Source: Deltaproteobacteria bacterium (GTDB taxonomy: Bacteria; SAR324; NAC60-12). From it: a stretch of 40,492 nt of DNA. A program made the position numbers and the translations under genes. This document shows positions 8,025 through 16,784 of this stretch, in pieces (position 1 is the first letter of the stretch; each line of letters begins with the position of its first letter). The stretch lies in assembly GCA_018645085.1 (NCBI GenBank), contig JABGPG010000108.1, positions 4,367-44,858 on the forward strand, in the 5' to 3' direction. The notes beneath the pieces were generated by a model. That model had not been told where the DNA came from. It saw nothing but the letters and a program-made list of their open reading frames with translations, and made no database searches.

Positions 8025-10760
8025 ATGACTTTCTTTTTTAGCTCAAAATCGAAGCCTTTCCGGAAACATTCCTGCTTGTCCGGATTTATTTTACTGAGCC
8101 TCTTACTGTTTAACATTTATCAACCTGTAGAACTGCATGCGGCAAAAAAAAGCAGCGGTTCAAAGGTTAGCATCAACCTGCCTCAAACAATTATCCTCAA
8201 AGAATTCATCAAAATAATTTCGGAAAATACCGGAACAGTTTTTGTTTATGAAGAAAAAAATATGCGTGGGCAAATGTCAATCACGGCCCCGCGTAATTTC
8301 AAAGTAACTCCGGAAGACGCTTTTTTCTTCTTTGAAAAAATTCTCGCCAGTCAGGGATTGGCAATGGTACGTAAAAAAGAGAGTAAAGTCGTGGAGATAA
8401 TTCCTACGGCGGACGCTCGTTTTTCCCGTTTACCAATTTCAAATGATGGCGGAAAAATCAACGGAAAAAGCGGTAACTATGTTATGCGTCTGATACCTAT
8501 TTTTCACGCAGACCTCAAGGGAATACAGGCAACATTACAGCCAATTTTTTCCAAGACAGGAGTGTTGCTCGTTTATGAGCCGATGAATATGTTGATAGTA
8601 ATCGATTCCGAATCCAACGTCAGCCGTATTGTGGAACTCATTGATATGCTGGACACTTCCGTGCCTGAAGGTGTGGAGCAGATTGTCACTTTACAGCAGA
8701 TAATTCACAACGATGTCACAGAAATTCACAAAACAGTTTCTGAATTGTTTTCAAATCTAGTACGTAACGGCAAGCCAACTAAATTCAAACTACTGATAGA
8801 GACACGTTTGAATTCATTGTTTATCGTCGCAAACCGTAATACCACTGAAGAAATTATTGAATTGATTGAAAAAGTTGATGTGCCTGTTGAAGGTGCAAAA
8901 ACAACTATTCATGAACTGAAATATTCTGATGCAGCAAAGCTGGTTCCCCTCATTACTACTGTTTTTCCAAAAACGACTTCAATCAAAATAGTACCCTTTG
9001 CACCTTTTAATGCACTGATAATTATTGCTAACCCAGTAACAACTGGGCAAATAATTGATCTGGTAGATCAACTTGATATTCCGCGGGGGAACCGTCAAAT
9101 AATGCTGCAGCAATTAGACTATGCTTCAGCCAAAATACTGGCACCTTTGCTTTCAAAAATATTCGCGGATAAAGTGGTTGCAGGAAAAGGTGAAGGGAAA
9201 ACCGCTTCAGGCAGTCCGGTTAAAATAATTGCTGAACCACGATTGAACGCGTTGATCATCATTGCGGATCGTTTAGCAACCGATAGAGTTCTTCAACTGA
9301 TTTCAAAACTAGACACTGAACAAGGTACTTCCGGAGAGACGCAACTAAAATTAATCCCGCTCGAAAACACATCGGCCAAACGGATGGCAAATCTGCTGAC
9401 AAAAATATTCGCGGATAAAGTGGTTGCCGGAAAAGGGGAAGGAAACACCGCCAAGGCAAGTCCAGTGAAAATTATTGAAGAGGAACGTCTGAATTCCCTG
9501 ATTATTATCGCAGGACGTATAGAGATCGAGGGTATACTATCCCTGGTTAAACAACTCGATGTCTACCAGGACAGTGGGAAAATTCACAGTAATTTTAAAC
9601 TTTACCATCTGCAGCACGCAGTTGCAAAAGACATGGCTGCTCTGCTCAAAGAAGTTACAGGTAAAATCACTGAGGTTGCACGGAAGGATGAAAAACCGCT
9701 GATCGAAACAACAGCACAGCCTAAAACAGTAGCTTCAGGAGCACAGTCAGAAATTTCAATAAGTGCTGATGAAGCGACGAATTCTCTCTTGATTTTTGCA
9801 CCGGCTGATGCCTTCAAAACTCTGGATCAGATTATAGTTGAGCTTGATGTACCAAGAATGCAGGTTTATGTGGAAGCGCTTGTGATGGAAGTTACGCTTT
9901 CAAAAAGTTTAAATTTAGGTATCAATTGGAAAGCCGCCGGTGCGACTAACAGTGGCCGAATAATTACGGGTGGATTTCCAAATGGAGGTGCTTTCACTGG
10001 AGACGCCACCACAGGAGGAACTGCGGCAATTGCTGCCGATAGCTCAACAATTGGAGTCTTGAACGGAAACACAATCAGTATTGGAGGAAAAGAATTTTTT
10101 AGCTTCGGAGCATTTGTTAAAGCAGTCCAAAACAATAATGACGTAAATGTCCTCGCAAATCCACAATTGATGATTATTAACAATCCTCAGGAGGGCGAAG
10201 TACCAAATATTAATGTTGTCTCTGTAGTACCTGTTTCACCAAAAACTATTACCAGCGCGAGTAATATTACCACAACAGAATACCAATTTAAGGAAGTTGG
10301 TATTAAACTTGAAATTAAACCGCAGATCAGTGGAAAAAACAGTATACGACTTGATATTGCCCAGGAGTCAAGTGATGTTGTGAATCCAACAGCCAACCCA
10401 ATCACGATTTTTAAACGTACCATCAAAACCTCCGTGATTGCAGAAGATGGCGAAATTATTGTACTTGGTGGTTTGATCAAAGAAAAAATTGCACGCGACC
10501 AGGACAAAATTCCAGGTTTTGGGGATTTACCTTTGCTAGGCTGGTTGTTTCGCAGCAAGACAGATCAATTTGAAAAAATTAACCTGATCATTTTTATTCG
10601 TCCAACCATTATCCGTACAAAAGCAGATTTGGAAAGAATTAATGAACGTGCCAGTTCCCGTTTCAAAAAAGCAAAAGAGCTTAACAAAGTATCCAATCAA
10701 GTGCTGGAAGATATGGGTCTTCCTGAACTTTCTGAAAAAGCAGAGATGGTCACGGAATAA
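8025..10760 (+). CDS. gspD: Type II secretion system secretin GspD with expanded N1-type repeats
   Basis: 911 residues, against roughly 600-700 for typical GspD. A signal sequence ends near residue 40 (hydrophobic FILLSLLLFNIY). An N0 domain follows (about 46-128), then about six N1/KH-like modules (approximately 152-214, 220-290, 293-356, 358-432, 439-515, 522-610), where three (N1-N3) are usual. The C-terminal secretin pore is complete: VYVEALVMEV, VLANPQLMIINN, IKLEIKPQI, GEIIVLGGLI and IPGFGDLPLLGWLF. Modules 4 and 5 share the peptide KIFADKVVAGKGEG with nearly identical DNA 246 bases apart. The protein forms the outer-membrane channel for folded exoproteins. gspM and gspN lie further downstream, but gspC/E/F/G are not in the window. 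Confidence 0.93.
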   Translation: MTFFFSSKSKPFRKHSCLSGFILLSLLLFNIYQPVELHAAKKSSGSKVSINLPQTIILKEFIKIISENTGTVFVYEEKNMRGQMSITAPRNFKVTPEDAFFFFEKILASQGLAMVRKKESKVVEIIPTADARFSRLPISNDGGKINGKSGNYVMRLIPIFHADLKGIQATLQPIFSKTGVLLVYEPMNMLIVIDSESNVSRIVELIDMLDTSVPEGVEQIVTLQQIIHNDVTEIHKTVSELFSNLVRNGKPTKFKLLIETRLNSLFIVANRNTTEEIIELIEKVDVPVEGAKTTIHELKYSDAAKLVPLITTVFPKTTSIKIVPFAPFNALIIIANPVTTGQIIDLVDQLDIPRGNRQIMLQQLDYASAKILAPLLSKIFADKVVAGKGEGKTASGSPVKIIAEPRLNALIIIADRLATDRVLQLISKLDTEQGTSGETQLKLIPLENTSAKRMANLLTKIFADKVVAGKGEGNTAKASPVKIIEEERLNSLIIIAGRIEIEGILSLVKQLDVYQDSGKIHSNFKLYHLQHAVAKDMAALLKEVTGKITEVARKDEKPLIETTAQPKTVASGAQSEISISADEATNSLLIFAPADAFKTLDQIIVELDVPRMQVYVEALVMEVTLSKSLNLGINWKAAGATNSGRIITGGFPNGGAFTGDATTGGTAAIAADSSTIGVLNGNTISIGGKEFFSFGAFVKAVQNNNDVNVLANPQLMIINNPQEGEVPNINVVSVVPVSPKTITSASNITTTEYQFKEVGIKLEIKPQISGKNSIRLDIAQESSDVVNPTANPITIFKRTIKTSVIAEDGEIIVLGGLIKEKIARDQDKIPGFGDLPLLGWLFRSKTDQFEKINLIIFIRPTIIRTKADLERINERASSRFKKAKELNKVSNQVLEDMGLPELSEKAEMVTE
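9154..9446 (+). repeat. Near-identical direct repeat inside gspD (two copies, 246-base period)
   Basis: The copies start at 9154 and 9400. Over about 45 bases they differ at only a few mostly third-codon positions, encoding KIFADKVVAGKGEG in both. The period is 82 codons, exactly one N-domain module, so this marks a recent module duplication or gene conversion inside the secretin. Confidence 0.85.
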
Positions 10761-10784
10761 AAACACCCTAACCTCCACTCATGG

Positions 10785-11654
10785 ATGAGTATGGAAACAA
10801 TGGAATTTCAGTCTAATAACATAGAGCAATCCTCAATTTTTCCGAATCCGGAAAATCCTCTGGAAATCAAGATCCCCTTGTTTGAGGGACCGCTTGATTT
10901 GCTGCTCCATCTCATCCGTAAAAAAGAAGTCTCAATTGCAGAGGTGCGTCTTTCTGAATTAACTGCGTCCTATCTGGAATACCTGGAACAACTCCAATCG
11001 ATCAATCTAGATTTAGCAGGTGAATTTTTAGAAATTGCAGCGATGTTGATTTTGATTAAGTCACGTAGTTTGCTGCCTAAGTCTCCGGTTGAAATTGAAG
11101 ATTTTGAAGAAGAAGATCCGGAAGAAATTTTAAGACGCCGTTTACTGGAATATCAGCATTACAAGGACGCGGCATTTGAACTAAGTTCGCTCGATATTTT
11201 GGGACGGGACGTTTTTCAACGTCCGGAAAATGTAGAACTGGTCGCAGATACTGAGGAAGCTGATCCGGAATTTGAGGACGTCTCAGTTTCTGCACTGCTG
11301 GAAGCTTTTGAGCGTGTGATGAAACGGATGCCTAAAATTTCCAGATTAGTAATCGAAGCAGAAACTGTACGAATAGAAGACCGTATTGAAGAACTGATTG
11401 AACTATTCGGAAAAAAACAGCATTGCCTCTTTGAAGAACTTTTTGAAAGTGACAATGCTAGAATTTGGTTTATAGTCACTTTCATGTCAATTCTGGAAAT
11501 GGTCCGTTTACATCTTATTAGCATTGTGCAGGTTGATCAGTTGGGAGCAGTTCACTGTTCTGTCCATGAAGATTTTAAACAAAACAGTAGTGATTGGTTC
11601 CATCTGCAAAACAGCAATGGAAAAGAGGCGGAAGCCCTGCTAAAAGCAAGTTAA
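10785..11654 (+). CDS. scpA: Segregation and condensation protein A (kleisin)
   Basis: 289 residues. The N-terminal kleisin signature is clear: IPLFEGPLDLLLHLIRKKEV, followed by LDLAGEFLEIAAMLILIKSRSLLP and an acidic linker (IEDFEEEDPEEIL). The C-terminal part (about residues 185-270) matches the winged-helix SMC-binding region. ScpA bridges the SMC heads and recruits ScpB in the condensin complex that compacts and segregates chromosomes. Start ATG 10785 is followed by further in-frame ATGs (Met3, Met6), so the exact start is open. The partner scpB is not adjacent, which is unusual but not rare. It sits 24 bases after gspD and may share its transcript. Confidence 0.92.
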   Translation: MSMETMEFQSNNIEQSSIFPNPENPLEIKIPLFEGPLDLLLHLIRKKEVSIAEVRLSELTASYLEYLEQLQSINLDLAGEFLEIAAMLILIKSRSLLPKSPVEIEDFEEEDPEEILRRRLLEYQHYKDAAFELSSLDILGRDVFQRPENVELVADTEEADPEFEDVSVSALLEAFERVMKRMPKISRLVIEAETVRIEDRIEELIELFGKKQHCLFEELFESDNARIWFIVTFMSILEMVRLHLISIVQVDQLGAVHCSVHEDFKQNSSDWFHLQNSNGKEAEALLKAS

Positions 11655-11775
11655 ACGCTCGTCTTAATTTTTTTTTGGAACAGTTGGTCTGTTGTTCATA
11701 AAGTATTTAATTCAGAAACTTGCAGATTTTCGACAATGTTTTATTTTTCAGTCTGTATGAAAACATCAAGTGTAT

Positions 11776-11817
11776 GAATCATGCATGTTTCAATGATTCT
11801 GTAGAAAATCATTTTCT
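11776..11817. promoter_or_regulatory. Two adjacent palindromes upstream of the CARDB-type gene
   Basis: GAATCAT (11776-11782) and ATGATTC (11793-11799) form a perfect 7-bp inverted repeat with a 10-base loop. Four bases further, AGAAAAT (11803-11809) and ATTTTCT (11811-11817) form a second perfect 7-bp palindrome around one central base. The pair lies 68 bases before the next start codon, in the 230-base gap after scpA. Operator sites or paired RNA hairpins are both possible. There is no U-run to make either a clear terminator. Confidence 0.35.
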
Positions 11818-11884
11818 GTTGAAGAAGCTTTTGTTTCAAATAAAGCGAACAGAAAAATTTCAAACTCCACTTCCTTCGTAAAAA

Positions 11885-13168
11885 ATGTCCCGGATTTTAC
11901 AGCTGAAACTTATTTTTTTGGGGCTCATAGTTCTACTTTTACCGAACCTGTCTCCGGCAAGTCCGTCCCCCGGACTGAAAATCATTGCAATTGTACTTTC
12001 TAAAACTTGCCCCCTGCCTGATGGTCCGGACATGAGCATTGACTCTCCGAATTCGATTCTTAAATCCATGTCTAATCCTGACTGTCCTAAACATGGTGAT
12101 AATCAATTAGTTCAAACTGCTATTGCCAATCAAGGTTCTGCAGCAAAACAGGTCGGTGTTGAAATTAAAATTAAAGTAAATTCAGAGGAGCTAAAAACAA
12201 AGCGGCACCGCAAAGTCTACACAATTCAGGCAGGTGACACAGCAAGGGTACTGCATGAAATTGCTTTGGAAAATACCGGACGTTATCAAATTTCCGTCAG
12301 AGTTTGGGATGCGAAGTTTAAACGTATTTTAGTTAACACCACTCCGGGTGATGAGCGTTATTTCTTCATCGCTTCGCCTCAAGACGTAGAAGTCGCTAAA
12401 ACTCAACTTGCGTCAGGAGTGGTAGTTTCAGGGAAACGCATCATTTCGCCTTTGAAATTTGATCCTCCGGATTTACGCTGGGAATCAGTGCAAATTTTAC
12501 CGAAGCACGCATTGCGTGGTGAAAAGCTAAGGTTACGTCTCAATTTAATGAATGCAGGCGGAGATATTGTCAGGGATATTGCTGCGAAGATTCAATATTA
12601 CAATGTCAAACAACCGATGCGTAAATCTGTCATTGCTATGCCCAGCACACGTGTAATGGCTCCTGGAGAAGTAATAACTTTCGACTTGGAATACATTCTT
12701 CCCGATGATCAACTATTAGGGAATTACCAGATAATTGCCACAGTTGACCCTGAAAACGACATTGAAGAACTGAAGGAAAATAATAATATTGCTAAGTCAA
12801 ACGTCATCAAGCTGAGTGACATTAAGCTGCTTTTACCGACTGACAAATTTAGCTTTGAAGAAAATGGACTCTTCCTTTTTCAGTGGGACAGTCTGGCCTT
12901 CAGTGAATTCAAAATTCAAGTTGGTGTAGATGAAAAATTTGAAGATTCTGGATCATATTTTGATTTACCTCAAGGAAATCGCTGGATTGCAGACAAGGAA
13001 CTGGTTCCGCTGGCAGGTGAACTGCCGGGAATGGCGATGGGATTAATGAGAGCAAAAGCAAAGAATCAACTCTACTGGAGGGTGATCGGACGTCAAGCCA
13101 GCGGACAACAGGCAATTTCCGGAATTAACAGATTCAGCATAACGCCGGTTAGTTCAGATTCTTCATGA
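11885..13168 (+). CDS. Exported CARDB-type (Ig-like adhesion fold) protein of unknown function
   Basis: 427 residues with a clear signal peptide (hydrophobic residues about 8-21, cleavage near SPASPSP). The body has two beta-rich segments resembling CARDB/DUF11-like Ig folds: about residues 75-165 (QTAIANQGSAAKQVGVEIKI...) and about 195-300, where LRLRLNLMNAGGD, YILPDDQLLGNYQIIATVDP and ENDIEELKENNN follow the CARDB pattern of extracellular repeats. A C-terminal segment (FLFQWDS..., YWRVIGR) looks like a fibronectin-type module. Two cysteines near residues 42 and 62 could form a disulfide. It has no membrane segment besides the signal, so it is periplasmic, surface or secreted. Lying between gspD and gspM, it might be a substrate or accessory of that system; this is inference. 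Start ATG 11885. Confidence 0.6.
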   Translation: MSRILQLKLIFLGLIVLLLPNLSPASPSPGLKIIAIVLSKTCPLPDGPDMSIDSPNSILKSMSNPDCPKHGDNQLVQTAIANQGSAAKQVGVEIKIKVNSEELKTKRHRKVYTIQAGDTARVLHEIALENTGRYQISVRVWDAKFKRILVNTTPGDERYFFIASPQDVEVAKTQLASGVVVSGKRIISPLKFDPPDLRWESVQILPKHALRGEKLRLRLNLMNAGGDIVRDIAAKIQYYNVKQPMRKSVIAMPSTRVMAPGEVITFDLEYILPDDQLLGNYQIIATVDPENDIEELKENNNIAKSNVIKLSDIKLLLPTDKFSFEENGLFLFQWDSLAFSEFKIQVGVDEKFEDSGSYFDLPQGNRWIADKELVPLAGELPGMAMGLMRAKAKNQLYWRVIGRQASGQQAISGINRFSITPVSSDSS

Positions 13169-13211
13169 TTTTTCCATACTTTTGTAAGACACACAAAATA
13201 GTCTAAGACTT

Positions 13212-13610
13212 ATGTTATTAAAGTTATTTCTCGCCTTTACCATCATTCCCGTTGTTGAAATCTACTTGTTGATACAAATAGGCTCAGCATTTGGAGTTTT
13301 TACTTCAATTGCTCTGGTAGTTTTTACTGGATTTTTAGGTGCATATTTAGCCCGTATTCAGGGATTACAAACCTTATTCCGCATCCAGGAAAGTTTAAAA
13401 GAAGGGCACATGCCGTCCGGAGAACTGCTTGACGCACTGTTAATTGGAGTAGCAGGTCTTGTACTGCTCACTCCGGGGTTTTTAACAGACACAGTCGGTT
13501 TTGTCCTGCTGATTCCGAGTACCAGAAATGCGATTAAAGCATGGCTGCAGAGTAAGATTAAAACTCAATATATGTCCGAAAGACCGGAAGACACAATTAT
13601 AGAACAGTAG
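13212..13610 (+). CDS. fxsA: FxsA family inner-membrane protein
   Basis: 132 residues, matching the FxsA family. The opening LLKLFLAFTIIPVVEIYLLI with the conserved PxxEIYLLI pattern, the glycine-rich second helix (VVFTGFLGAYLARIQG) and the third (LLIGVAGLVLLTPGFLTDTVGFVLLIP) are the family's signature segments. FxsA is an inner-membrane protein; in E. coli its overexpression relieves exclusion of phage T7 by the F plasmid, but its native role is unknown. Start ATG 13212. It is 43 bases after the CARDB-type gene and followed by a 165-base gap before gltA. Confidence 0.9.
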   Translation: MLLKLFLAFTIIPVVEIYLLIQIGSAFGVFTSIALVVFTGFLGAYLARIQGLQTLFRIQESLKEGHMPSGELLDALLIGVAGLVLLTPGFLTDTVGFVLLIPSTRNAIKAWLQSKIKTQYMSERPEDTIIEQ

Positions 13611-13775
13611 TAAATCCGGACATTCTCTCCTTCAAATCCACAATAGTTTTCACTAACAATCACAACTTTTTGGGCTGAATATCTTGCTCTTTAGTGAGTA
13701 TCTGGTACCCTGTCGTCAGGGGGTAGGGAAAATCATTTCTACTACAAACAACATTTATTAAAAAATGGTGACACC

Positions 13776-15059
13776 ATGTCAGATACAGCAAAACTTGAAG
13801 TTAATCAAAAATCTGTTGATCTCCCTCTGATTAAGGGCAGCGAAGGTGAAATTGGCATTGATATTAGTAAACTACGTTCACAAACAAAAGTAATAACTCT
13901 TGATCCAGGCTTCGTCAATACAGGCTCCTGTGAAAGCGGTATCACATTCCTTGATGGTGAGAAAGGGGTATTGCGCTATCGAGGTTATCCAATTGAACAA
14001 CTTGCTGCAAAGTCCAATTTCCTTGAAGTCAGTTATTTACTGATTTACGGTGAATTACCCTCAAATCAGCAGTTGCACGACTTTGAATACAATGTTAAAC
14101 GTCACACTTTGTTGCATGAAGATGTACGTCATATTTATCAGGCTTTTCCCAAGGACGCACATCCAATGGCAATTCTTTCAAGCATTGTCTGCGCGCTTTC
14201 CACTTTCTATCCTGATTTCAGTGCAACCGATAGTGATGCGGTAGATTTGGCAATTTGGCGTTTGATGGGCAAACTGCCGACTATTGCAGCCTGGTCATAC
14301 AAAAAAAATATCGGCCAGCCCTTCGTTTATCCGATTAACGAGTTTACTTATGCCAAAAACTTTCTGAATATGTTGTTTGGAGTACCTACCACAGATTACG
14401 AGGTTCCACCGGAATTTGTGCAGGCCCTGAATGTACTTTTCATTTTACATGCAGATCACGAACAGAATTGCTCAACATCCACAGTCAGATTAGTTGGCAG
14501 TAGTGAGGCGAACTTGTTTGCCTCAATATCAACTGGAATCGCCGCACTATGGGGACCGTTACACGGTGGTGCAAATCAAGCTGTCTTGGAAATGCTCGAA
14601 CAAATTCACAAGGACGGCGGAGATGTACAAAAATTTGTAAAACTGGCCAAAGACAAGGATTCCGGTTTCCGTTTAATGGGCTTCGGGCATCGTGTATACA
14701 AAAACTTTGATCCGAGAGCCACAATACTAAAAGAGTACTGTGATAAAATATTAGCTTTGCTGGGAACACCTGATCCTTTGTTGGATATTGCCAAACAACT
14801 CGAGGAAGCAGCTCTGACTGACGAATATTTTATTGAGCGTAATCTATATCCAAATGTGGACTTTTACAGCGGAATTATCTACAAAGCTCTGGGCTTTCCA
14901 ACAGATATGTTCACCGTACTTTTTTCTATAGGACGCCTGCCGGGCTGGATTGCACATTGGCTGGAAATGCGTAATGGTGTTTCAAAGATTGGGCGGCCAC
15001 GCCAGATTTATACAGGCGAAACTGAGCGGAATTATGTTTCTCTTGGCCAACGTAACTGA
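13776..15059 (+). CDS. gltA: Citrate synthase (GltA, type II)
   Basis: 427 residues, the size of the hexameric GltA of Gram-negative bacteria. Catalytic elements are present: FILHADHEQNCSTSTVR (His that binds oxaloacetate), GPLHGGANQAV (His), MGFGHRVYKN and YPNVDFYSG (catalytic Asp), plus the C-terminal RPRQIYTG. It condenses acetyl-CoA and oxaloacetate at the entry of the TCA cycle. Start ATG 13776 is overlapped by a small palindrome ATGGTG-A-CACCAT (13765-13777), which could affect initiation. It has its own 165-base upstream region with a short CCCTG/CAGGG hairpin (13708-13721), so it is probably transcribed independently of fxsA. gspM follows 28 bases later. Confidence 0.95.
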   Translation: MSDTAKLEVNQKSVDLPLIKGSEGEIGIDISKLRSQTKVITLDPGFVNTGSCESGITFLDGEKGVLRYRGYPIEQLAAKSNFLEVSYLLIYGELPSNQQLHDFEYNVKRHTLLHEDVRHIYQAFPKDAHPMAILSSIVCALSTFYPDFSATDSDAVDLAIWRLMGKLPTIAAWSYKKNIGQPFVYPINEFTYAKNFLNMLFGVPTTDYEVPPEFVQALNVLFILHADHEQNCSTSTVRLVGSSEANLFASISTGIAALWGPLHGGANQAVLEMLEQIHKDGGDVQKFVKLAKDKDSGFRLMGFGHRVYKNFDPRATILKEYCDKILALLGTPDPLLDIAKQLEEAALTDEYFIERNLYPNVDFYSGIIYKALGFPTDMFTVLFSIGRLPGWIAHWLEMRNGVSKIGRPRQIYTGETERNYVSLGQRN

Positions 15060-15087
15060 CTTCTACCTTCCTCAATAGACGCTTCCT

Positions 15088-15573
15088 ATGCCTGATATTT
15101 CAATGAGGGAGCAGCTGCTGATTGCTTTCATGTTTCTGCTGGTTTTTCTGCTGGCAGGAATATGGGGTATGCAGCAACTCAACCGTCAGGAAAAAAACCT
15201 GCTGCTGCAACTTGATCAGCAAGATCTTCAAATCAAGCAAATCCGTGCACTCTCTGGTGAATGGGATCAACTGCGTCGTACACCAACCGTGCCTGTTATG
15301 CCTCAGGCTCTTAGTTCTTTCGTAGAAAATATCGCACGCTCACTAGTGATTCAGGACAATTTACAACTTAATGTGCTGACCAATGTTCAAAAAGGAACAG
15401 AGGGTGTCAAAGTCGGTTTAGACAGACTTAAACTGGATCAGCTTTTGTCTATGCTTTATAAATTGGAAAATCATCGCCCAGTTTTACGGACTTCACATTT
15501 GAGTATCAGTATCAGCCCTGGTAACAGGCAGGTACGAGCCTCGTTTCAGGTACACAAGCAACAGGAAGGTTGA
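15088..15573 (+). CDS. gspM: Type II secretion system protein GspM
   Basis: 161 residues. One N-terminal membrane helix (about residues 9-28) is followed by a coiled coil (QLNRQEKNLLLQLDQQDLQIKQI) and a compact ferredoxin-like C-terminal domain with the pattern VKVGLDRLKLDQLLSMLYKLE and a final SISISPGN...VRASFQV strand pair, as in GspM/PulM. GspM is a bitopic inner-membrane protein that works with GspL in the assembly platform. The call is supported by the next gene being gspN. Start ATG 15088. gspL, usually upstream, is replaced here by gltA, so the T2SS operon is broken up. Confidence 0.78.
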   Translation: MPDISMREQLLIAFMFLLVFLLAGIWGMQQLNRQEKNLLLQLDQQDLQIKQIRALSGEWDQLRRTPTVPVMPQALSSFVENIARSLVIQDNLQLNVLTNVQKGTEGVKVGLDRLKLDQLLSMLYKLENHRPVLRTSHLSISISPGNRQVRASFQVHKQQEG

Positions 15574-15578
15574 GGCAA

Positions 15579-16475
15579 ATGCGGTTTTTAAAACGTTTAT
15601 TATTATTTATAATCGGACTGCTGCTGATTTTTGTGCTGGCATTTTGGGGTTTTAAAGAGAATTTTCCCGGCAAATCAATCGCGGACGCGCTTCAGTTACG
15701 TTTGACAACACAAACAGGAATTCCAGTTGAGATTGAAGCTTTAGAGTTGGGGTGGTTAAAAGTAAGCACAGCCGAAATTGCCTTCCGAACTCCTGAATGG
15801 CTGGCAGCAACTCCGGATCTACGACTGCTTATTCTTGAAAATGTAGAAGCGCCATTTTTGCCGCTTATAACTTCCGGAAAAGCAAAAATACTTGGACAAC
15901 TCCATGGAGGGACAATCGAGGTTTCTACTGACTTGCAGTCCAGGAAGATGCTCGATATTTCTCTTGCAGGAGTAGAAATTGAACAAGTACCACTAATTGC
16001 CGCACTTCCATATGCCTTTGTTTCTGGCAGTCTTTCCTTCTCTTCTCAAATCGAAAATATAAATGCCCTGCAGAATCAACAAGCTCGCTTTCCGGAAGGC
16101 AAACTAAAAGGTCGACTTAGTAACGCCCAAATCCGTATCGCCGGAGGAGCAGCCCTGCTTAATCTGCAAATCCCTGAACTTGATTTTTCAGAGGTACTGT
16201 TTGACGTGCAGTTCGGACCTTTAATTGCCATCCGGAAAATTCAAATAAAAGGATCTTTGGATGGTACAATTGAAGGTACAATCCGCCTCAATGAGAAACG
16301 TCCGCAGATGTCATTAATTGATCTGAATATAGAACTCACGCCTTCAGCTGATCTCAAAGAGGAAATCAGTAGCTTTAGTACTATGTTGCGTTCATTTCAG
16401 TGTGGTGAGACAATTAAAGTTAATCTAAAAGGATCGCTAAACCGTCTCAACTTTCCTACAAGAAATAAATGCTGA
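15579..16475 (+). CDS. gspN: Type II secretion system protein GspN
   Basis: About 298 residues. One N-terminal membrane helix (residues 4-25, LKRLLLFIIGLLLIFVLAFW) is followed by a beta-rich periplasmic domain related to AsmA-like/GspN proteins: LQLRLTTQTGIPVEIEALELGW, VSGSLSFSSQ, LKGRLSNAQIRI and IKIQIKGSLDGTIEGTIRL-type strands. GspN is an accessory inner-membrane component in some T2SS, including deltaproteobacterial ones. I chose ATG 15579, which has GAGG upstream, over TTG 15570 that overlaps the gspM stop. It ends the plus-strand block; about 300 bases of non-coding sequence follow before feoA. Confidence 0.75.
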   Translation: MRFLKRLLLFIIGLLLIFVLAFWGFKENFPGKSIADALQLRLTTQTGIPVEIEALELGWLKVSTAEIAFRTPEWLAATPDLRLLILENVEAPFLPLITSGKAKILGQLHGGTIEVSTDLQSRKMLDISLAGVEIEQVPLIAALPYAFVSGSLSFSSQIENINALQNQQARFPEGKLKGRLSNAQIRIAGGAALLNLQIPELDFSEVLFDVQFGPLIAIRKIQIKGSLDGTIEGTIRLNEKRPQMSLIDLNIELTPSADLKEEISSFSTMLRSFQCGETIKVNLKGSLNRLNFPTRNKC

Positions 16476-16784
16476 TCCGGCCCTCCTGTTACCTATGTTT
16501 TATTTGCTGAGTTAGCATTCAAGCAGTGTATTTACTGTTTATTCTTCCCCAAATAATTCAACAAATATTTTACTACTATCCCCTTTAGTACTCCTTCCTT
16601 TTTTCCTTTTTCAGGATGTATATGGTATCACCCTTCTCTTTTTTCTATGCCTTCCAAGCGTTATCATCTATACTAAATTAAATAATTAGCACATACGTAT
16701 ATTTACTAATTGTACTGTCTTAAATGTTTTATAATAATAATTTATCAAAGATATTTAATACGAATTCCTTAGAAGGTGAAACTG
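16476..16784. other. Intergenic region upstream of feoABC
   Basis: About 300 bases with no credible gene. It is pyrimidine-rich in the first half and very AT-rich in the second, as expected for a promoter region of an iron-regulated operon. A weak Fur-box-like word is listed separately. No terminator hairpin for gspN is evident. Confidence 0.5.
16730..16748 (+). promoter_or_regulatory. Weak Fur-box-like site upstream of feoA
   Basis: The stretch TATAATAATAATTTATCA matches the 19-base Fur consensus at about 11 positions, mostly in its left half. It lies about 40 bases before the feoA start, a sensible place for iron-dependent repression of a ferrous uptake operon. The match is poor in the right half and the region is AT-rich, so chance is quite possible. 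Confidence 0.2.

Noticed and set aside
13624-13640. TTCAAATCC resembling a tRNA T-loop after fxsA
   Set aside because: No acceptor, D or anticodon stems can be formed around it, and no CCA end follows.
13708-13721. CCCTG/CAGGG hairpin upstream of gltA as a terminator for fxsA
   Set aside because: No run of T follows in either direction; the stem is only five pairs. It could be a leader hairpin, but I cannot support either role.
13765-13777. ATGGTG-A-CACCAT palindrome over the gltA start as a translational control element
   Set aside because: With a one-base centre it cannot form an RNA hairpin as is, and a 6-bp palindrome is common by chance; noted only in the gltA entry.
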